Of a DNA stretch of 64,000 nt, positions 15,118 to 23,817 are shown piece by piece. Positions within the stretch are counted from its first letter, which is position 1. Every line of letters begins with the position of its first letter. The notes below the pieces were generated by a model. The model was not told the DNA's origin, did not search any database, and was given only the letters and a program-made list of their open reading frames with translations. Made by a program: the position numbers and the translations under genes. Where the stretch lies: NCBI RefSeq assembly GCF_014647675.1, contig NZ_BMPQ01000026.1, forward strand, positions 60,115 through 124,114, in the 5' to 3' direction. The stretch comes from Streptomyces flaveus. Lineage in GTDB: Bacteria > Actinomycetota > Actinomycetes > Streptomycetales > Streptomycetaceae.

Positions 15118-17019
15118 ATGTCCGCCAGGAAGTCCTCCACTCCCGCCCCCGCGCTCGTCGAGCCGGACATCAAGCGGCTGGACGGTGTCGTACGGGAGGC
15201 GGCGGTGCCACCGCTCGTCGCGCCGGTCAGACACGGATCTCTCGCGGACATCCCGTTCGACAACGCGAGCGAGGCCCCCGCCGATGTCGTCCTGAGCCGC
15301 AAGGGGCCGGACGGCGACTGGGTGGACGTGACGGCGAACGCGTTCGCGGACGAAGTGCTGGCGCTGGCCAAGGGGTTGATCGGCGAGGGACTGATGCCGG
15401 GCGACCGGATCGCCATCATGGCGCGTACGACGTACGAGTGGACGCTGCTGGACTTCGCGGCCTGGGCCGCCGGCCTGGTGACCGTGCCGATCTACCCGAC
15501 CTCGTCCGTCTTCCAGACCCGCTGGATCCTCCAGGACTCCGGGGCCGTCGCGCTCGCCGTCGAGGACGCCGCGCAGGCCGCCGCGCTGGGCCCGGAGCGG
15601 GAGCGGATCCCGGATCTGAGGCATGTGTGGGTCTTCGAGAAGGGGCACGTGGAGCGGCTCGCCGAGTCGGGCCGGAACACGCCGGACTCGGAAGTCGCCG
15701 TACGCCGTGGGATGTTGGGGCCGGGAACCCTCGCCACGGTCATCTACACCTCGGGTACGACCGGCCGCCCCAAGGGCTGCGCACTGTCCCACGGCAACTT
15801 CTTCGCCGAGGTCGACAACGCCATCGAACACCTCTACCCGGCCTTCAGGTCCCGCACCGACGAACCGGCGGCCACCCTCCTCTTCCTCCCCCTCTCCCAC
15901 GTCTTCGGCCGCATGATCGCGGTCGGCTGTCTGCGCGCCCGCGTCCGGCTGGGGCACGCCCCGGGCATCGGTTCCGAGGAACTGCTCACCGACCTGGCCT
16001 CGTTCAAGCCGACGTTCCTCGTGGCCATCCCGTACGTCCTGGAGAAGGTCTTCAACACGGGCCGCGCGACCGCCGAACGCATGGGCCGCGCCTCGTCCTT
16101 CGACCGCGCGGTCCGTGTCGCCCGCTCATACGGCATGGCGGTCGAGGCCGAGCAGCACGGCACGGGCCCCGGCCCGGGCCGCTCCCTGCGCGCGGCCCGC
16201 TCCCTCTACGACCCCCTCGTCTACCGCCGCATTCGCAACGCCCTGGGTGGTCGCGTCCGCTACGCCATCTGCGGCGGCTCCCCGCTCGGCCGCGACCTCG
16301 CGGCGTTCTTCGCCGGTGCGGGCATAGAGATCTTCGAGGGCTACGGCCTCACGGAGTCGACGGCGGCGGCAACGATCACCCCGCCCCTCAAACCCCGCCT
16401 GGGCACGGTGGGCTGGCCCATGCCCGGCACCCGGGTCCGTATCGCCGCGGACGGGGAGATCCTGCTGAGCGGCGGCCACGTCTTCCGCGGCTACTGGGAC
16501 CCGCACGCGGGCGGAGTCGTCCCCGCCGCCCCCGACGGCTGGTTCGCGACGGGCGACATCGGCGCCCTGGACGACGAGGGCTACCTCACGATCACCGGCC
16601 GCAAGAAGGAAATCCTGATCACGGCCGGCGGCAAGAGCGTGGCCCCGGCCCCCCTGGAGGACTGGCTCCGCTCCCACCCCCTGATCGCCCAGTGCATGGT
16701 CCTCGGCGACGGCCGCCCGTACATCAGCGCCCTGATCACCCTCGACCAGGACGGCATCACCCACTGGCGCCAGATGAACAAAAAACCCACGGTGCCCGCC
16801 GAACTCCTGGTCGAAGACGAGGAGTTGAACACCATCCTCCAACGAGCGATCCACGAGGCCAACAAACTGGTCTCCCGCCCGGAGTCGATACGCCGCTTCA
16901 CCGTCCTGCCGGGCCGCTTCAGCGAGGAGGCGGGGCACCTGACGCCGACGATGAAGCTCCGGCGGGACGCGATCGCAAGGGACTTCGCGGCGGAGATCGA
17001 GGGGTTGTACGAGCGGTAG
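15118..17019 (+). CDS. fadD: Long-chain acyl-CoA ligase (AMP-forming)
   Basis: This 633-residue adenylate-forming enzyme activates a fatty acid to acyl-CoA. The ATP-binding P-loop is TVIYTSGTTGRPKGC (about 206-220). The A5-type motif YGLTESTAA is at about 407-415. TGDIGALDDEGYL and the GRKKEILITAGGK core (about 480-510) complete the family set. ATG at 15118 is chosen for the GAGGAG about seven bases upstream; an ORF start at 15064 is possible. The AMP-forming long-chain class and the adjacent MaoC-like and TetR genes suggest a fatty-acid utilisation or remodelling unit. Confidence 0.88.
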   Translation: MSARKSSTPAPALVEPDIKRLDGVVREAAVPPLVAPVRHGSLADIPFDNASEAPADVVLSRKGPDGDWVDVTANAFADEVLALAKGLIGEGLMPGDRIAIMARTTYEWTLLDFAAWAAGLVTVPIYPTSSVFQTRWILQDSGAVALAVEDAAQAAALGPERERIPDLRHVWVFEKGHVERLAESGRNTPDSEVAVRRGMLGPGTLATVIYTSGTTGRPKGCALSHGNFFAEVDNAIEHLYPAFRSRTDEPAATLLFLPLSHVFGRMIAVGCLRARVRLGHAPGIGSEELLTDLASFKPTFLVAIPYVLEKVFNTGRATAERMGRASSFDRAVRVARSYGMAVEAEQHGTGPGPGRSLRAARSLYDPLVYRRIRNALGGRVRYAICGGSPLGRDLAAFFAGAGIEIFEGYGLTESTAAATITPPLKPRLGTVGWPMPGTRVRIAADGEILLSGGHVFRGYWDPHAGGVVPAAPDGWFATGDIGALDDEGYLTITGRKKEILITAGGKSVAPAPLEDWLRSHPLIAQCMVLGDGRPYISALITLDQDGITHWRQMNKKPTVPAELLVEDEELNTILQRAIHEANKLVSRPESIRRFTVLPGRFSEEAGHLTPTMKLRRDAIARDFAAEIEGLYER

Positions 17020-17099
17020 GGCGGCGAGGCGCCGCTGCGCGTCGGCGGGGGCGCGGGGCCTTCGGGCCCTACAAGGGGTGCGGGGAGCCGCAGGCTTTT

Positions 17100-17135
17100 T
17101 CAGGGGCGCGGGGAACTGCGCGACCAGCCACAACG
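17100..17135 (-). repeat. 36-bp dispersed repeat, copy 2
   Basis: This is the exact reverse complement of 11112-11147. It lies 80 bp after the acyl-CoA ligase stop in a gene-free stretch. Confidence 0.85.
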
Positions 17136-17198
17136 CACCCGCACTCGCCAACGAACCCAACACCCCACCCCGGTAGGCGCCCGCCGGAGGCAAAAGGC

Positions 17199-17234
17199 AG
17201 GAGCCCCGCCACCAGAGATGGTGAAGGGGCTCCT
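17199..17234 (-). terminator. Terminator of the cold-shock gene
   Basis: AGGAGCCCC (17199-17207) pairs with GGGGCTCCT (17226-17234), with an inner CACC/GGTG extension. On the minus strand the stem is followed by GCC and a TTTT run, so it should stop transcription of the cold-shock gene at 17296-17499. Confidence 0.75.
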
Positions 17235-17295
17235 TGGGTACTGCACTCGTTCCGGAGATCAGAGCATCAGAGCGTTCGCTCTTGAAGCCGAAGGA

Positions 17296-17499
17296 TCAGA
17301 CGGGGGTGACGTTCTCCGCCTGCGGGCCCTTCGGACCCTGGGTTACGTCGAAGGTAACCGCCTGGTTCTCTTCGAGGGAGCGGAAGCCGCTCGCGTTGAT
17401 CGCGGAGTAGTGGACGAAGACGTCGGGGCCTCCGCCTTCTTGGGCGATGAAGCCAAAGCCCTTTTCGGCGTTGAACCACTTCACGGTTCCGGTAGCCAT
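17296..17499 (-). CDS. csp: Cold-shock protein (CspA family)
   Basis: This is a 67-residue single cold-shock domain. RNP1 is visible as KGFGFI and RNP2 as VFVHYSAI, within ATGTVKWFNAEKGFGFIAQ at the start. It acts as a cytosolic single-stranded nucleic acid chaperone. The ATG at 17499 has GGAGGG just upstream; a much longer in-frame ORF to 17676 is only 5' untranslated sequence. A terminator lies about 60 bp downstream. Confidence 0.95.
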   Translation of the reverse strand: MATGTVKWFNAEKGFGFIAQEGGGPDVFVHYSAINASGFRSLEENQAVTFDVTQGPKGPQAENVTPV

Positions 17500-17854
17500 A
17501 AGCCCTCCTTGGGCCCAAAGGGTTGCCCTGCTCCAGAACCAGCGATTGTGTAAACAACTGCATTCGTCTGAATACGACGAGAGCCCGCGGTTACATGCGC
17601 TCCGCAGGCTCTGTACTGCAAGGGAAACCAAACTGCAACTTGCGGCTGAGCCTAGCATGCAGGCAGCCGGAAGCAATAGGGATCAAGATCACGTCACCCG
17701 GATGTTTGAGTAGTTCACCCGATGGGTTGACGTAAGGAAGGCGGCGAGGTGTCACGGGGGTTGACACAAGAGGCCGAGCTGGTTTCCGGAATCGCTCTGC
17801 ATCACTCCGGGACCCGAAGCCTGCACCGTACCCCAAAGGAGCTAGCCTCACGAT
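17500..17854. other. Divergent intergenic region csp/mqnA
   Basis: These 355 bp hold the long 5' untranslated region expected for a cold-shock gene (minus strand) and the mqnA promoter region. AAAGGAG and TAGCCT lie 10-20 bases before mqnA. I see no additional gene or clear repeat. Confidence 0.5.
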
Positions 17855-18724
17855 GTGGACAATTCTCGCACCCGGCCGCGCGTCGGCCACATCCAGTTCC
17901 TGAACTGCCTGCCCCTGTACTGGGGGCTCGCCCGTACGGGGACGCTTCTCGACTTCGAGCTCACCAAGGACACCCCGGAGAAGCTCAGCGAGCAGCTGGT
18001 GCAGGGCGATCTCGACATCGGGCCCATCACGCTCGTCGAGTTCCTCAAGCACGCCGACGAACTGGTCGCCTTCCCCGACATCGCGGTCGGCTGCGACGGC
18101 CCGGTGATGTCCTGCGTGATCGTCTCCCAGGTCCCGCTGGAGGACCTGGACGGCGCCCGCGTCGCCCTCGGCTCGACCTCGCGCACGTCCGTACGGCTCG
18201 CGGAGCTGCTGCTGGCCGAGCGGTTCGGCGTACAGCCCTCGTACTACACCTGCCCGCCCGACCTCGCCCTGATGATGCGTGAGGCCGAGGCCGCCGTACT
18301 CATCGGGGACGCGGCGCTGCGCGCCAACCTGCTCGACGGGCCGCAGTACGGGCTCGCCGTGCACGACCTGGGCGCGCTGTGGAAGGAGTGGACGGGGCTG
18401 CCGTTCGTCTTCGCGGTCTGGGCGGCGCGCCGCGAGTACCTGGAGCGCGAGCCGGTCGTCACGCGCAAGGTCCACGAGGCCTTCCTCGCCTCCAGGGACC
18501 TGTCGCTGGAGGAGGTCGGCAAGGTCGCCGAGCAGGCGGCGCGCTGGGAGGCCTTCGACGAGCGCGTTCTGGAGAACTACTTCACGACGCTCGACTTCCG
18601 TTTCGGCGGCCCGCAGTTGGAGGCCATCACGGAGTTCGCCCGCCGGGTCGGCCCGACGACCGGCTTCCCGGCGGATGTGAAGGTGTCTCTGCTGGAGCCG
18701 CAGTCCGCAATCCGTAATCCGTAA
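17855..18724 (+). CDS. mqnA: Chorismate dehydratase (futalosine pathway)
   Basis: This 289-residue MqnA-family protein converts chorismate to 3-[(1-carboxyvinyl)oxy]benzoate, the first step of the futalosine pathway and the substrate for MqnE. The periplasmic-binding-protein-like fold is seen as RVGHIQFLNCLPLYWGL (about 9-25), GDLDIGPITLVEF and LGSTSRTSVRL. It starts at GTG 17855, with AAAGGAG 13 bases upstream. It lies about 7 kb from mqnE, as in other Streptomyces where the pathway is split. MqnB, MqnC and MqnD are not in this window. Confidence 0.9.
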   Translation: MDNSRTRPRVGHIQFLNCLPLYWGLARTGTLLDFELTKDTPEKLSEQLVQGDLDIGPITLVEFLKHADELVAFPDIAVGCDGPVMSCVIVSQVPLEDLDGARVALGSTSRTSVRLAELLLAERFGVQPSYYTCPPDLALMMREAEAAVLIGDAALRANLLDGPQYGLAVHDLGALWKEWTGLPFVFAVWAARREYLEREPVVTRKVHEAFLASRDLSLEEVGKVAEQAARWEAFDERVLENYFTTLDFRFGGPQLEAITEFARRVGPTTGFPADVKVSLLEPQSAIRNP

Positions 18725-18804
18725 GCAGCGCCTACCCTGCTGGTTGTCCCTACTCTTGACCCTTGCTGGTTGGGAGTGGAGCGCGTACGGGGGAGGTACA
18801 CGCC

Positions 18805-20589
18805 ATGCAACCGCTCGATGTCGACGAACCCACCACGGTGGGGCCCTACCGGCTGCTCGGCCGGCTCGGCTCGGGCGGGATGGGCCGGGTCTATCTGGGC
18901 CGCAGCGCGGGCGGCCGTACCGTCGCGGTCAAGATCGTGCATCCGCACTTCGCGCTCGACGAGGAGTTCCGCGCCCGTTTCCGCCGCGAGGTCGACGCGG
19001 CACGGCGAGTGGGCGGCGCGTACACGGCACCGGTCCTCGACGCCGACCCGGACGCCTCGATCCCCTGGGTGGCGACCGCGTACGCCGCAGGACCCTCGCT
19101 CGCCGCGGCGGTCGCGGACGCCGGTCCGCTGCCGGAACATTCCGTACGGGTCCTGGGTGCGGGCCTCGCGGAGGCGCTGTCGGCGGTGCACGGACTGGAG
19201 CTCGTACATCGCGACGTCAAGCCCTCGAACGTACTCCTGACGCTGGACGGCCCGCTGCTCATCGACTTCGGCATCGCGCGGGCGACGGACGGGACGGCGT
19301 CCCTGACGTCCACGGGTGTGTCCGTGGGCTCGCCCGGCTATATGTCGCCCGAGCAGATCCTCGGCAAGGGGGTCACGGGGGCGGCGGACGTCTTCTCGTT
19401 GGGGGCGGTACTGGCGTACGCGGCAATCGGGGCGCCCCCCTTTCCCGGTGACTCCTCGGCCTCCCTGCTCTACAAGGTCGTACACGAGGAACCCGAACTC
19501 GGCTCCCTGGAAGGGGAGTTGCGCGACGTAGTCGCGGCCTGTCTGGCTAAGGACCCGGGCGAGCGTCCGTCTCCGGCCTCGCTCGCCGCCCGGCTCGCGC
19601 CGGAGGGGGCGGCGCGGTCGGTGGTGGCGGGGTGGCTGCCGGGGCCGTTGGTGGAGCAGGTGAGCCGAAGTGCGGTGCAGGTGCTGAACCTTGAGGCTTC
19701 GGGGGTGGAGGAACCTTCTGGGGTGGTGGGGTTCAGTAGTCCTTCGGTCGGTAGTCCTTCGGTCGGTAATCCTTCGGTGGGGGCGGAGGCCAACGGGTCG
19801 GCTCCCGTTGCTCCGGCTGGTCCCGCTGGGGTGTTCGGGCCGCCGGATCCTTCGTACGGGGTGGCTGCGCGAGGTGAGCAGGCAGCTCAGGTGGCGAATG
19901 CACCGACGTACGTTCCGGAGCGGCGCGAGACCGACGGCCCGGGACCGGGATCCGGATCCGGATCGGGCCCTGGTCCCGGAAAGCTGACCGTCTCCGTGGC
20001 CGCGACGTCCGCGCCGGGTGCGGGCGGCCGTGGGCGCAAGCTGAGTTGCACGGTGGCGCTGGCGGTCGCGGGGGCGCTGGCGGCGGTGACGTTCGGCTCG
20101 GTGTTCGTCTTCGACCTGCTGCCGGGAAGCGGAGCCTCGGATGGTGGGAGCGCGGGCAGCGACACGGCGCCGTTGCCGAACGCACCGGCCCCGAGTGCGA
20201 GCGCGTCCGCGCCCTCCGAAGCTCCGGCCACCGGAGCGGCCGTCCCCAAGCGCTACCTCGGCACCTGGGAGGGCGACGGAGTAGCCCTCAACGGCACCCT
20301 CCCCATGGGCAAGTTCCGCGTCACGGTCCGCCAGGCCGGCGTGGGCGAACAGTTCGGCACGTTCCGCCAGACCGACCTGATCGGCGGCCACTGCGACACC
20401 GTACTCATCCTCAAGAAGGCCACTCCTCAGCAGATCACCGCCACCAGCGTCGCCAAGAAGTCCAAGGACGCCGTGTGCGTGATGGGCCGCCACGAGGTCC
20501 GACTGACCCCGGTCGACGACGACTTGAGGTACGAGACGGACAACGAGGAGGCCGGGGATCCGGTGGCTCGGATGAACAGGGTCAAGTAG
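18805..20589 (+). CDS. Membrane-anchored Ser/Thr protein kinase
   Basis: This 594-residue Hanks-type kinase has G-loop GSGGMGRVYLG (about 20-30), VAIK-type AVKIV, catalytic HRDVKPSNVLL, DFGIARA and activation segment GSPGYMSPEQ. A Pro/Ser/Gly linker includes a threefold SPSVG repeat. One transmembrane segment follows (about 413-440), then an extracellular domain of about 150 residues starting KRYLGTWEGDGVALNG with two cysteines. ATG at 18805 follows GGGGAGG. It resembles a sensor kinase; the ligand is unknown. The second kinase follows in the same direction about 230 bp later. Confidence 0.92.
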   Translation: MQPLDVDEPTTVGPYRLLGRLGSGGMGRVYLGRSAGGRTVAVKIVHPHFALDEEFRARFRREVDAARRVGGAYTAPVLDADPDASIPWVATAYAAGPSLAAAVADAGPLPEHSVRVLGAGLAEALSAVHGLELVHRDVKPSNVLLTLDGPLLIDFGIARATDGTASLTSTGVSVGSPGYMSPEQILGKGVTGAADVFSLGAVLAYAAIGAPPFPGDSSASLLYKVVHEEPELGSLEGELRDVVAACLAKDPGERPSPASLAARLAPEGAARSVVAGWLPGPLVEQVSRSAVQVLNLEASGVEEPSGVVGFSSPSVGSPSVGNPSVGAEANGSAPVAPAGPAGVFGPPDPSYGVAARGEQAAQVANAPTYVPERRETDGPGPGSGSGSGPGPGKLTVSVAATSAPGAGGRGRKLSCTVALAVAGALAAVTFGSVFVFDLLPGSGASDGGSAGSDTAPLPNAPAPSASASAPSEAPATGAAVPKRYLGTWEGDGVALNGTLPMGKFRVTVRQAGVGEQFGTFRQTDLIGGHCDTVLILKKATPQQITATSVAKKSKDAVCVMGRHEVRLTPVDDDLRYETDNEEAGDPVARMNRVK

Positions 20590-20819
20590 CAGCCTTCCGG
20601 CGGCGATGCAGGAAGCGCCCGCCGAGCACGGCCACGGCATGCCCGGGCAACGAAGCGGCGATCCACTTCAGCGAACCCCCTTGCCCCCCCGGCCACTTCA
20701 CCCGCGTCAGCCCGCCTTGCCGTCCCCGGCCACTCCCACCCGTCACTCCCATTACTACTGTGTCTGCAAACAAGTGAACGAAATTACCGCGCGGACGAGG
20801 AAACGGGGAAGGCCCGACC

Positions 20820-23213
20820 ATGGAGACACTGCAGCCGGACGATCCGCGGGAGTTGGGCAGCTATCGGCTGCTGCGGAGGCTCGGCGTGGGAGGCATGGGT
20901 CGCGTCTACCTTGCCCGTTCGCCGGGCGGCCGCACGGTCGCGGTGAAGGTCGTACGGCCGGAGTTGGCGGCCGACGTCGACTTCCGCCGTCGCTTTCAGC
21001 ATGAGGTGGAGATAGCCCGCGCGGTCTCCGGCCGCTATACGGCACCGGTCGTGGACGCGGCGCCGGACGCGTCGCTGCCGTGGCTGGCGACCTCGTACGT
21101 CCTCGGCCCCGACCTCACCGATGTGGTGGAGGCGCACGGCGCTCTCCCCGAGCACACGGTCCGCGCCCTGGGCGCGGGCCTGGCCGCCGCGCTCCAGGAG
21201 ATCCATGCGGCAGGCCTGATCCACCGTGACCTCAAGCCCTCCAACGTCCTGCTGGCGGCGGACGGCCCCCGCGTCATCGACTTCGGCATCGCGCGGGCGG
21301 TGGACGGAAACCGTATGACGCAGACGGGAGTTGTGGTCGGCTCGCCCGGCTACATGCCGCCCGAGCAGGCGTTGGGGCAGGACGTCGGGACCGCCGGGGA
21401 CGTGTTCTCGCTCGGCGCCGTGCTTGCCTTCGCGGCAACGGGCCGCAATGTCTTCGGAGAGGGCGCCGCCTCGCACGCCGCGATGCTCTACCAGATCGTC
21501 CATGGTGAGCCGGACCTCACCGGCATACCGCAGTCACTCCTCGGGCTGATACGCGCCTGTCTACTGAAGGACCCGGCGCAGCGCCCGGCTCCCGCAGAAA
21601 TTGTCGGGGCTTTGGCGCCCGGCGGCGTCGAGGGGCTGCTGACGAACTGGCTGCCGTCGGCGGTCGCTTCCACGATCGCGACGCATGCGGCGGGGATCCT
21701 GGACCTGGAGGCGCCGGAAGCACCGGAGGAGCAGCCGGCTCCCGGATTCGGGCGCCCGCCGACAATGCAGGACGGGGCGTCGGTCGCTGCAGGGACTCCC
21801 GGTACGGACACGCCGGTGCCGGGATACGGCACCCCGGCCACGGGCATGCCGGTCCCGGGCTATGGCTTCCCTCCGGCAGGTGTGCCCGCACCGGGTTACG
21901 GCACACCACCAGCCGGGACCTCGCCGTACGCAGCCGGTACACCCCTGCCAGGTACGGTCCAACTCGGCACAGGTCCCGCGAACTCCTCCACCCCTGCTCC
22001 CTCCCGGCGCCGCTTCCTGGGTCTGGCAGCCGGTGGTGCGGCGGGAGTCGCGGTCGTCGGTGGAAGCGCTGCCTGGTGGCTTTCCCGCGACGACGGTTCG
22101 CCCGGTACGTCCGCGGGGGGCGGCAAGGGCGGTTCGGACCGCCCCGCGGGCGAGAACTTCACGACACCGCCTGCCGGTACGGCACCGCAGCCGCTGTGGC
22201 ACAAGTCGGTGGCGGAGGAGAGCATCAGCACCACCCTTCCGCTGGTGACCCACGACGGCCTGCTGCTGATCAGCGGGGACCCTTTGGTGGCGTACGACGT
22301 GAAAACGGGCAAGAAGCGCTGGTCCCGCCCTGGCGTCGTCCGGCCAAATGCCCAACTGCTGTTTTCCGGCGGCAAACTGTTCCTGGCCGACGGCGACTAC
22401 GACGGCGCACTCGTGGCACTGGACGTGAGGACAGGCAAGGAGGCCTGGCGCAGTCGCCTCGGCAAGAATCTGAAACTCGACGCCACGATCGCCATCGACG
22501 AGAAGAACGTGTACGTCACGGTGACGGACTTCAGCGACGCGAAGAGCGCCACCGACTACCGCATGGGTGTTGCCGCCATCAGCCACACCACGCGTAAGAC
22601 GGTGTGGGTCCAGATGCGCGACTGGGGTACCAACAACTGGGATGTCGAGGGCACTGTCTCCGGAAAGTACTTCGTCTACGCCGACTCCAAGTACAACCTC
22701 ACCGTCCGCGACACCGCCACGGGCGGCCAGCTATGGACCAAGAAGCTCGGCGACGACTGGAGTTGGACACCCACCGTCGCCTCGGGCCTCGTCTTCCTCC
22801 CGGGCGACAACCTGACGGCGCTCGACGCGGAAACCGGCAAGACCCGCTGGACGCTGTCTCCCAACGGCCGTCGTGGCTTCAACGATCCCACGGTCATCGA
22901 CGGCGTGCTGTACATCAGCGACTACGACGACGGCGTATGGGCAGTCAACGTCAAGACGGGCAAGAAGATCTGGCTGTGCGAGGACCCCGGTGCAAGGAGA
23001 GCCCCCACCACGTTCCTGCGCGCCGGCGCGACCCTCTACGGAGCCTCGTACAAGGACGAGGGCGGCATCTTCGCGCTCGTGGCGAAGACCGGCAAGTCCC
23101 GCTGGGTCTACAACGACAACAAGGACCCGGTGGAACCATTTCAGGTCGCTATATCCGGCAACCGGCTGCTGGTGACGCACGGCTACGAGATCTACTCGCT
23201 GCCGGCGGTGTGA
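20820..23213 (+). CDS. Ser/Thr protein kinase with PQQ-type beta-propeller sensor
   Basis: This 797-residue protein has kinase motifs GVGGMGRVYLA, AVKVV, HRDLKPSNVLL, DFGIARA and GSPGYMPPEQ in residues 15-270. A Gly/Pro/Tyr-rich linker has four or five PGYGxP-type repeats (about 300-385). SRRRFLGLAAGG then begins a hydrophobic stretch (about 394-420), a Tat-like motif placed at the membrane segment. The remaining 370 residues form PQQ/WD-like propeller blades (repeats of ALDxxTGKxRW). ATG at 20820 follows GGGGAAGG. The propeller is presumably extracytoplasmic and senses a ligand. Confidence 0.92.
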   Translation: METLQPDDPRELGSYRLLRRLGVGGMGRVYLARSPGGRTVAVKVVRPELAADVDFRRRFQHEVEIARAVSGRYTAPVVDAAPDASLPWLATSYVLGPDLTDVVEAHGALPEHTVRALGAGLAAALQEIHAAGLIHRDLKPSNVLLAADGPRVIDFGIARAVDGNRMTQTGVVVGSPGYMPPEQALGQDVGTAGDVFSLGAVLAFAATGRNVFGEGAASHAAMLYQIVHGEPDLTGIPQSLLGLIRACLLKDPAQRPAPAEIVGALAPGGVEGLLTNWLPSAVASTIATHAAGILDLEAPEAPEEQPAPGFGRPPTMQDGASVAAGTPGTDTPVPGYGTPATGMPVPGYGFPPAGVPAPGYGTPPAGTSPYAAGTPLPGTVQLGTGPANSSTPAPSRRRFLGLAAGGAAGVAVVGGSAAWWLSRDDGSPGTSAGGGKGGSDRPAGENFTTPPAGTAPQPLWHKSVAEESISTTLPLVTHDGLLLISGDPLVAYDVKTGKKRWSRPGVVRPNAQLLFSGGKLFLADGDYDGALVALDVRTGKEAWRSRLGKNLKLDATIAIDEKNVYVTVTDFSDAKSATDYRMGVAAISHTTRKTVWVQMRDWGTNNWDVEGTVSGKYFVYADSKYNLTVRDTATGGQLWTKKLGDDWSWTPTVASGLVFLPGDNLTALDAETGKTRWTLSPNGRRGFNDPTVIDGVLYISDYDDGVWAVNVKTGKKIWLCEDPGARRAPTTFLRAGATLYGASYKDEGGIFALVAKTGKSRWVYNDNKDPVEPFQVAISGNRLLVTHGYEIYSLPAV

Positions 23214-23376
23214 GTTCTTGGAGGACCGTTCCCTGGTCGGAAGGGAGAGGGCCGTGGTGAGTCCCGTGTCGCAGCCCGGCAACGGTGCAGGGGACGGCTT
23301 TCGCAGTTGCAGACGGTGCGATAGCGTCCATTGAGACAGTTGAGACAGCTTGTGTTAGCGACACGGGGAGGAACAG

Positions 23377-23661
23377 ATGGCCGACGATCTCGACCGCGGT
23401 GCAAACCTTGACAAGCTCAAGAAGCTCTATGAGGCCTTTCAGAAGAAGGAGGGTGAGGTTCGCGACCTGATCCACCTGCTGGACGGTCAGGCCAACAACA
23501 GCCACGGCTTCTGGAAGGGCCCGGGCGCTGACCGTTTCCGGGACGACTGGCGTGACTTCAAGCCGCAGTTGAACCGCCTTGCCGACTCGCTCAGCGACGC
23601 GTACAAGTCCGCAAAGAGTGGCCATGACGCGATCGAGCAGGCTACGTCTCGGCCTCACTGA
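23377..23661 (+). CDS. WXG100 family protein
   Basis: This 94-residue helical hairpin protein has the central W-x-G turn FWKGPGADRFRDDW (about residues 47-60), the hallmark of EsxA/EsxB-type type VII substrates. Two amphipathic helices flank it, and it has no signal peptide. ATG follows GGGGAGG. It is convergent with the large EssC/EccC-type ATPase and shares a bidirectional terminator with it. The second WXG100 gene lies upstream of that ATPase. It may be secreted as a partner of that protein or regulate the ATPase. Confidence 0.88.
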   Translation: MADDLDRGANLDKLKKLYEAFQKKEGEVRDLIHLLDGQANNSHGFWKGPGADRFRDDWRDFKPQLNRLADSLSDAYKSAKSGHDAIEQATSRPH

Positions 23662-23771
23662 CCCTGCCTGCTGCGACCGTTGGGCCAGCACCCGGACGTA
23701 CGGCAAACCCACGTGATCACGCTGACCCGTTGAACCGTCGGTATCGGTAGGGCACAAGCCGCGGCTCGTTC

Positions 23772-23802
23772 GCCGGGGCGGCTGGTTATCAGCCGCCCCG
23801 GC
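23772..23802. terminator. Bidirectional terminator
   Basis: GCCGGGGCGGCTG (23772-23784) and CAGCCGCCCCGGC (23790-23802) form a perfect 13-bp stem with a five-base loop. It sits between the convergent WXG100 and ATPase genes. Confidence 0.85.
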
Positions 23803-23817
23803 TTTCGCATGTCGGTG

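Noticed and set aside
15057..17285. 742-codon plus-strand ORF over the acyl-CoA ligase
   Set aside because: The translation is Arg/Pro/Gly-rich without domains, in a different frame from the clear AMP-ligase protein. It is a G+C shadow.
19740..19790. Tandem repeats in the first kinase considered as a mobile element
   Set aside because: They encode three in-frame SPSVG units in a Ser/Pro linker and are best explained as coding repeats.
18577..20640. 687-codon minus-strand ORF over mqnA end and the first kinase
   Set aside because: Antisense to two well-supported genes; composition is that of a G+C shadow, and no start site fits.
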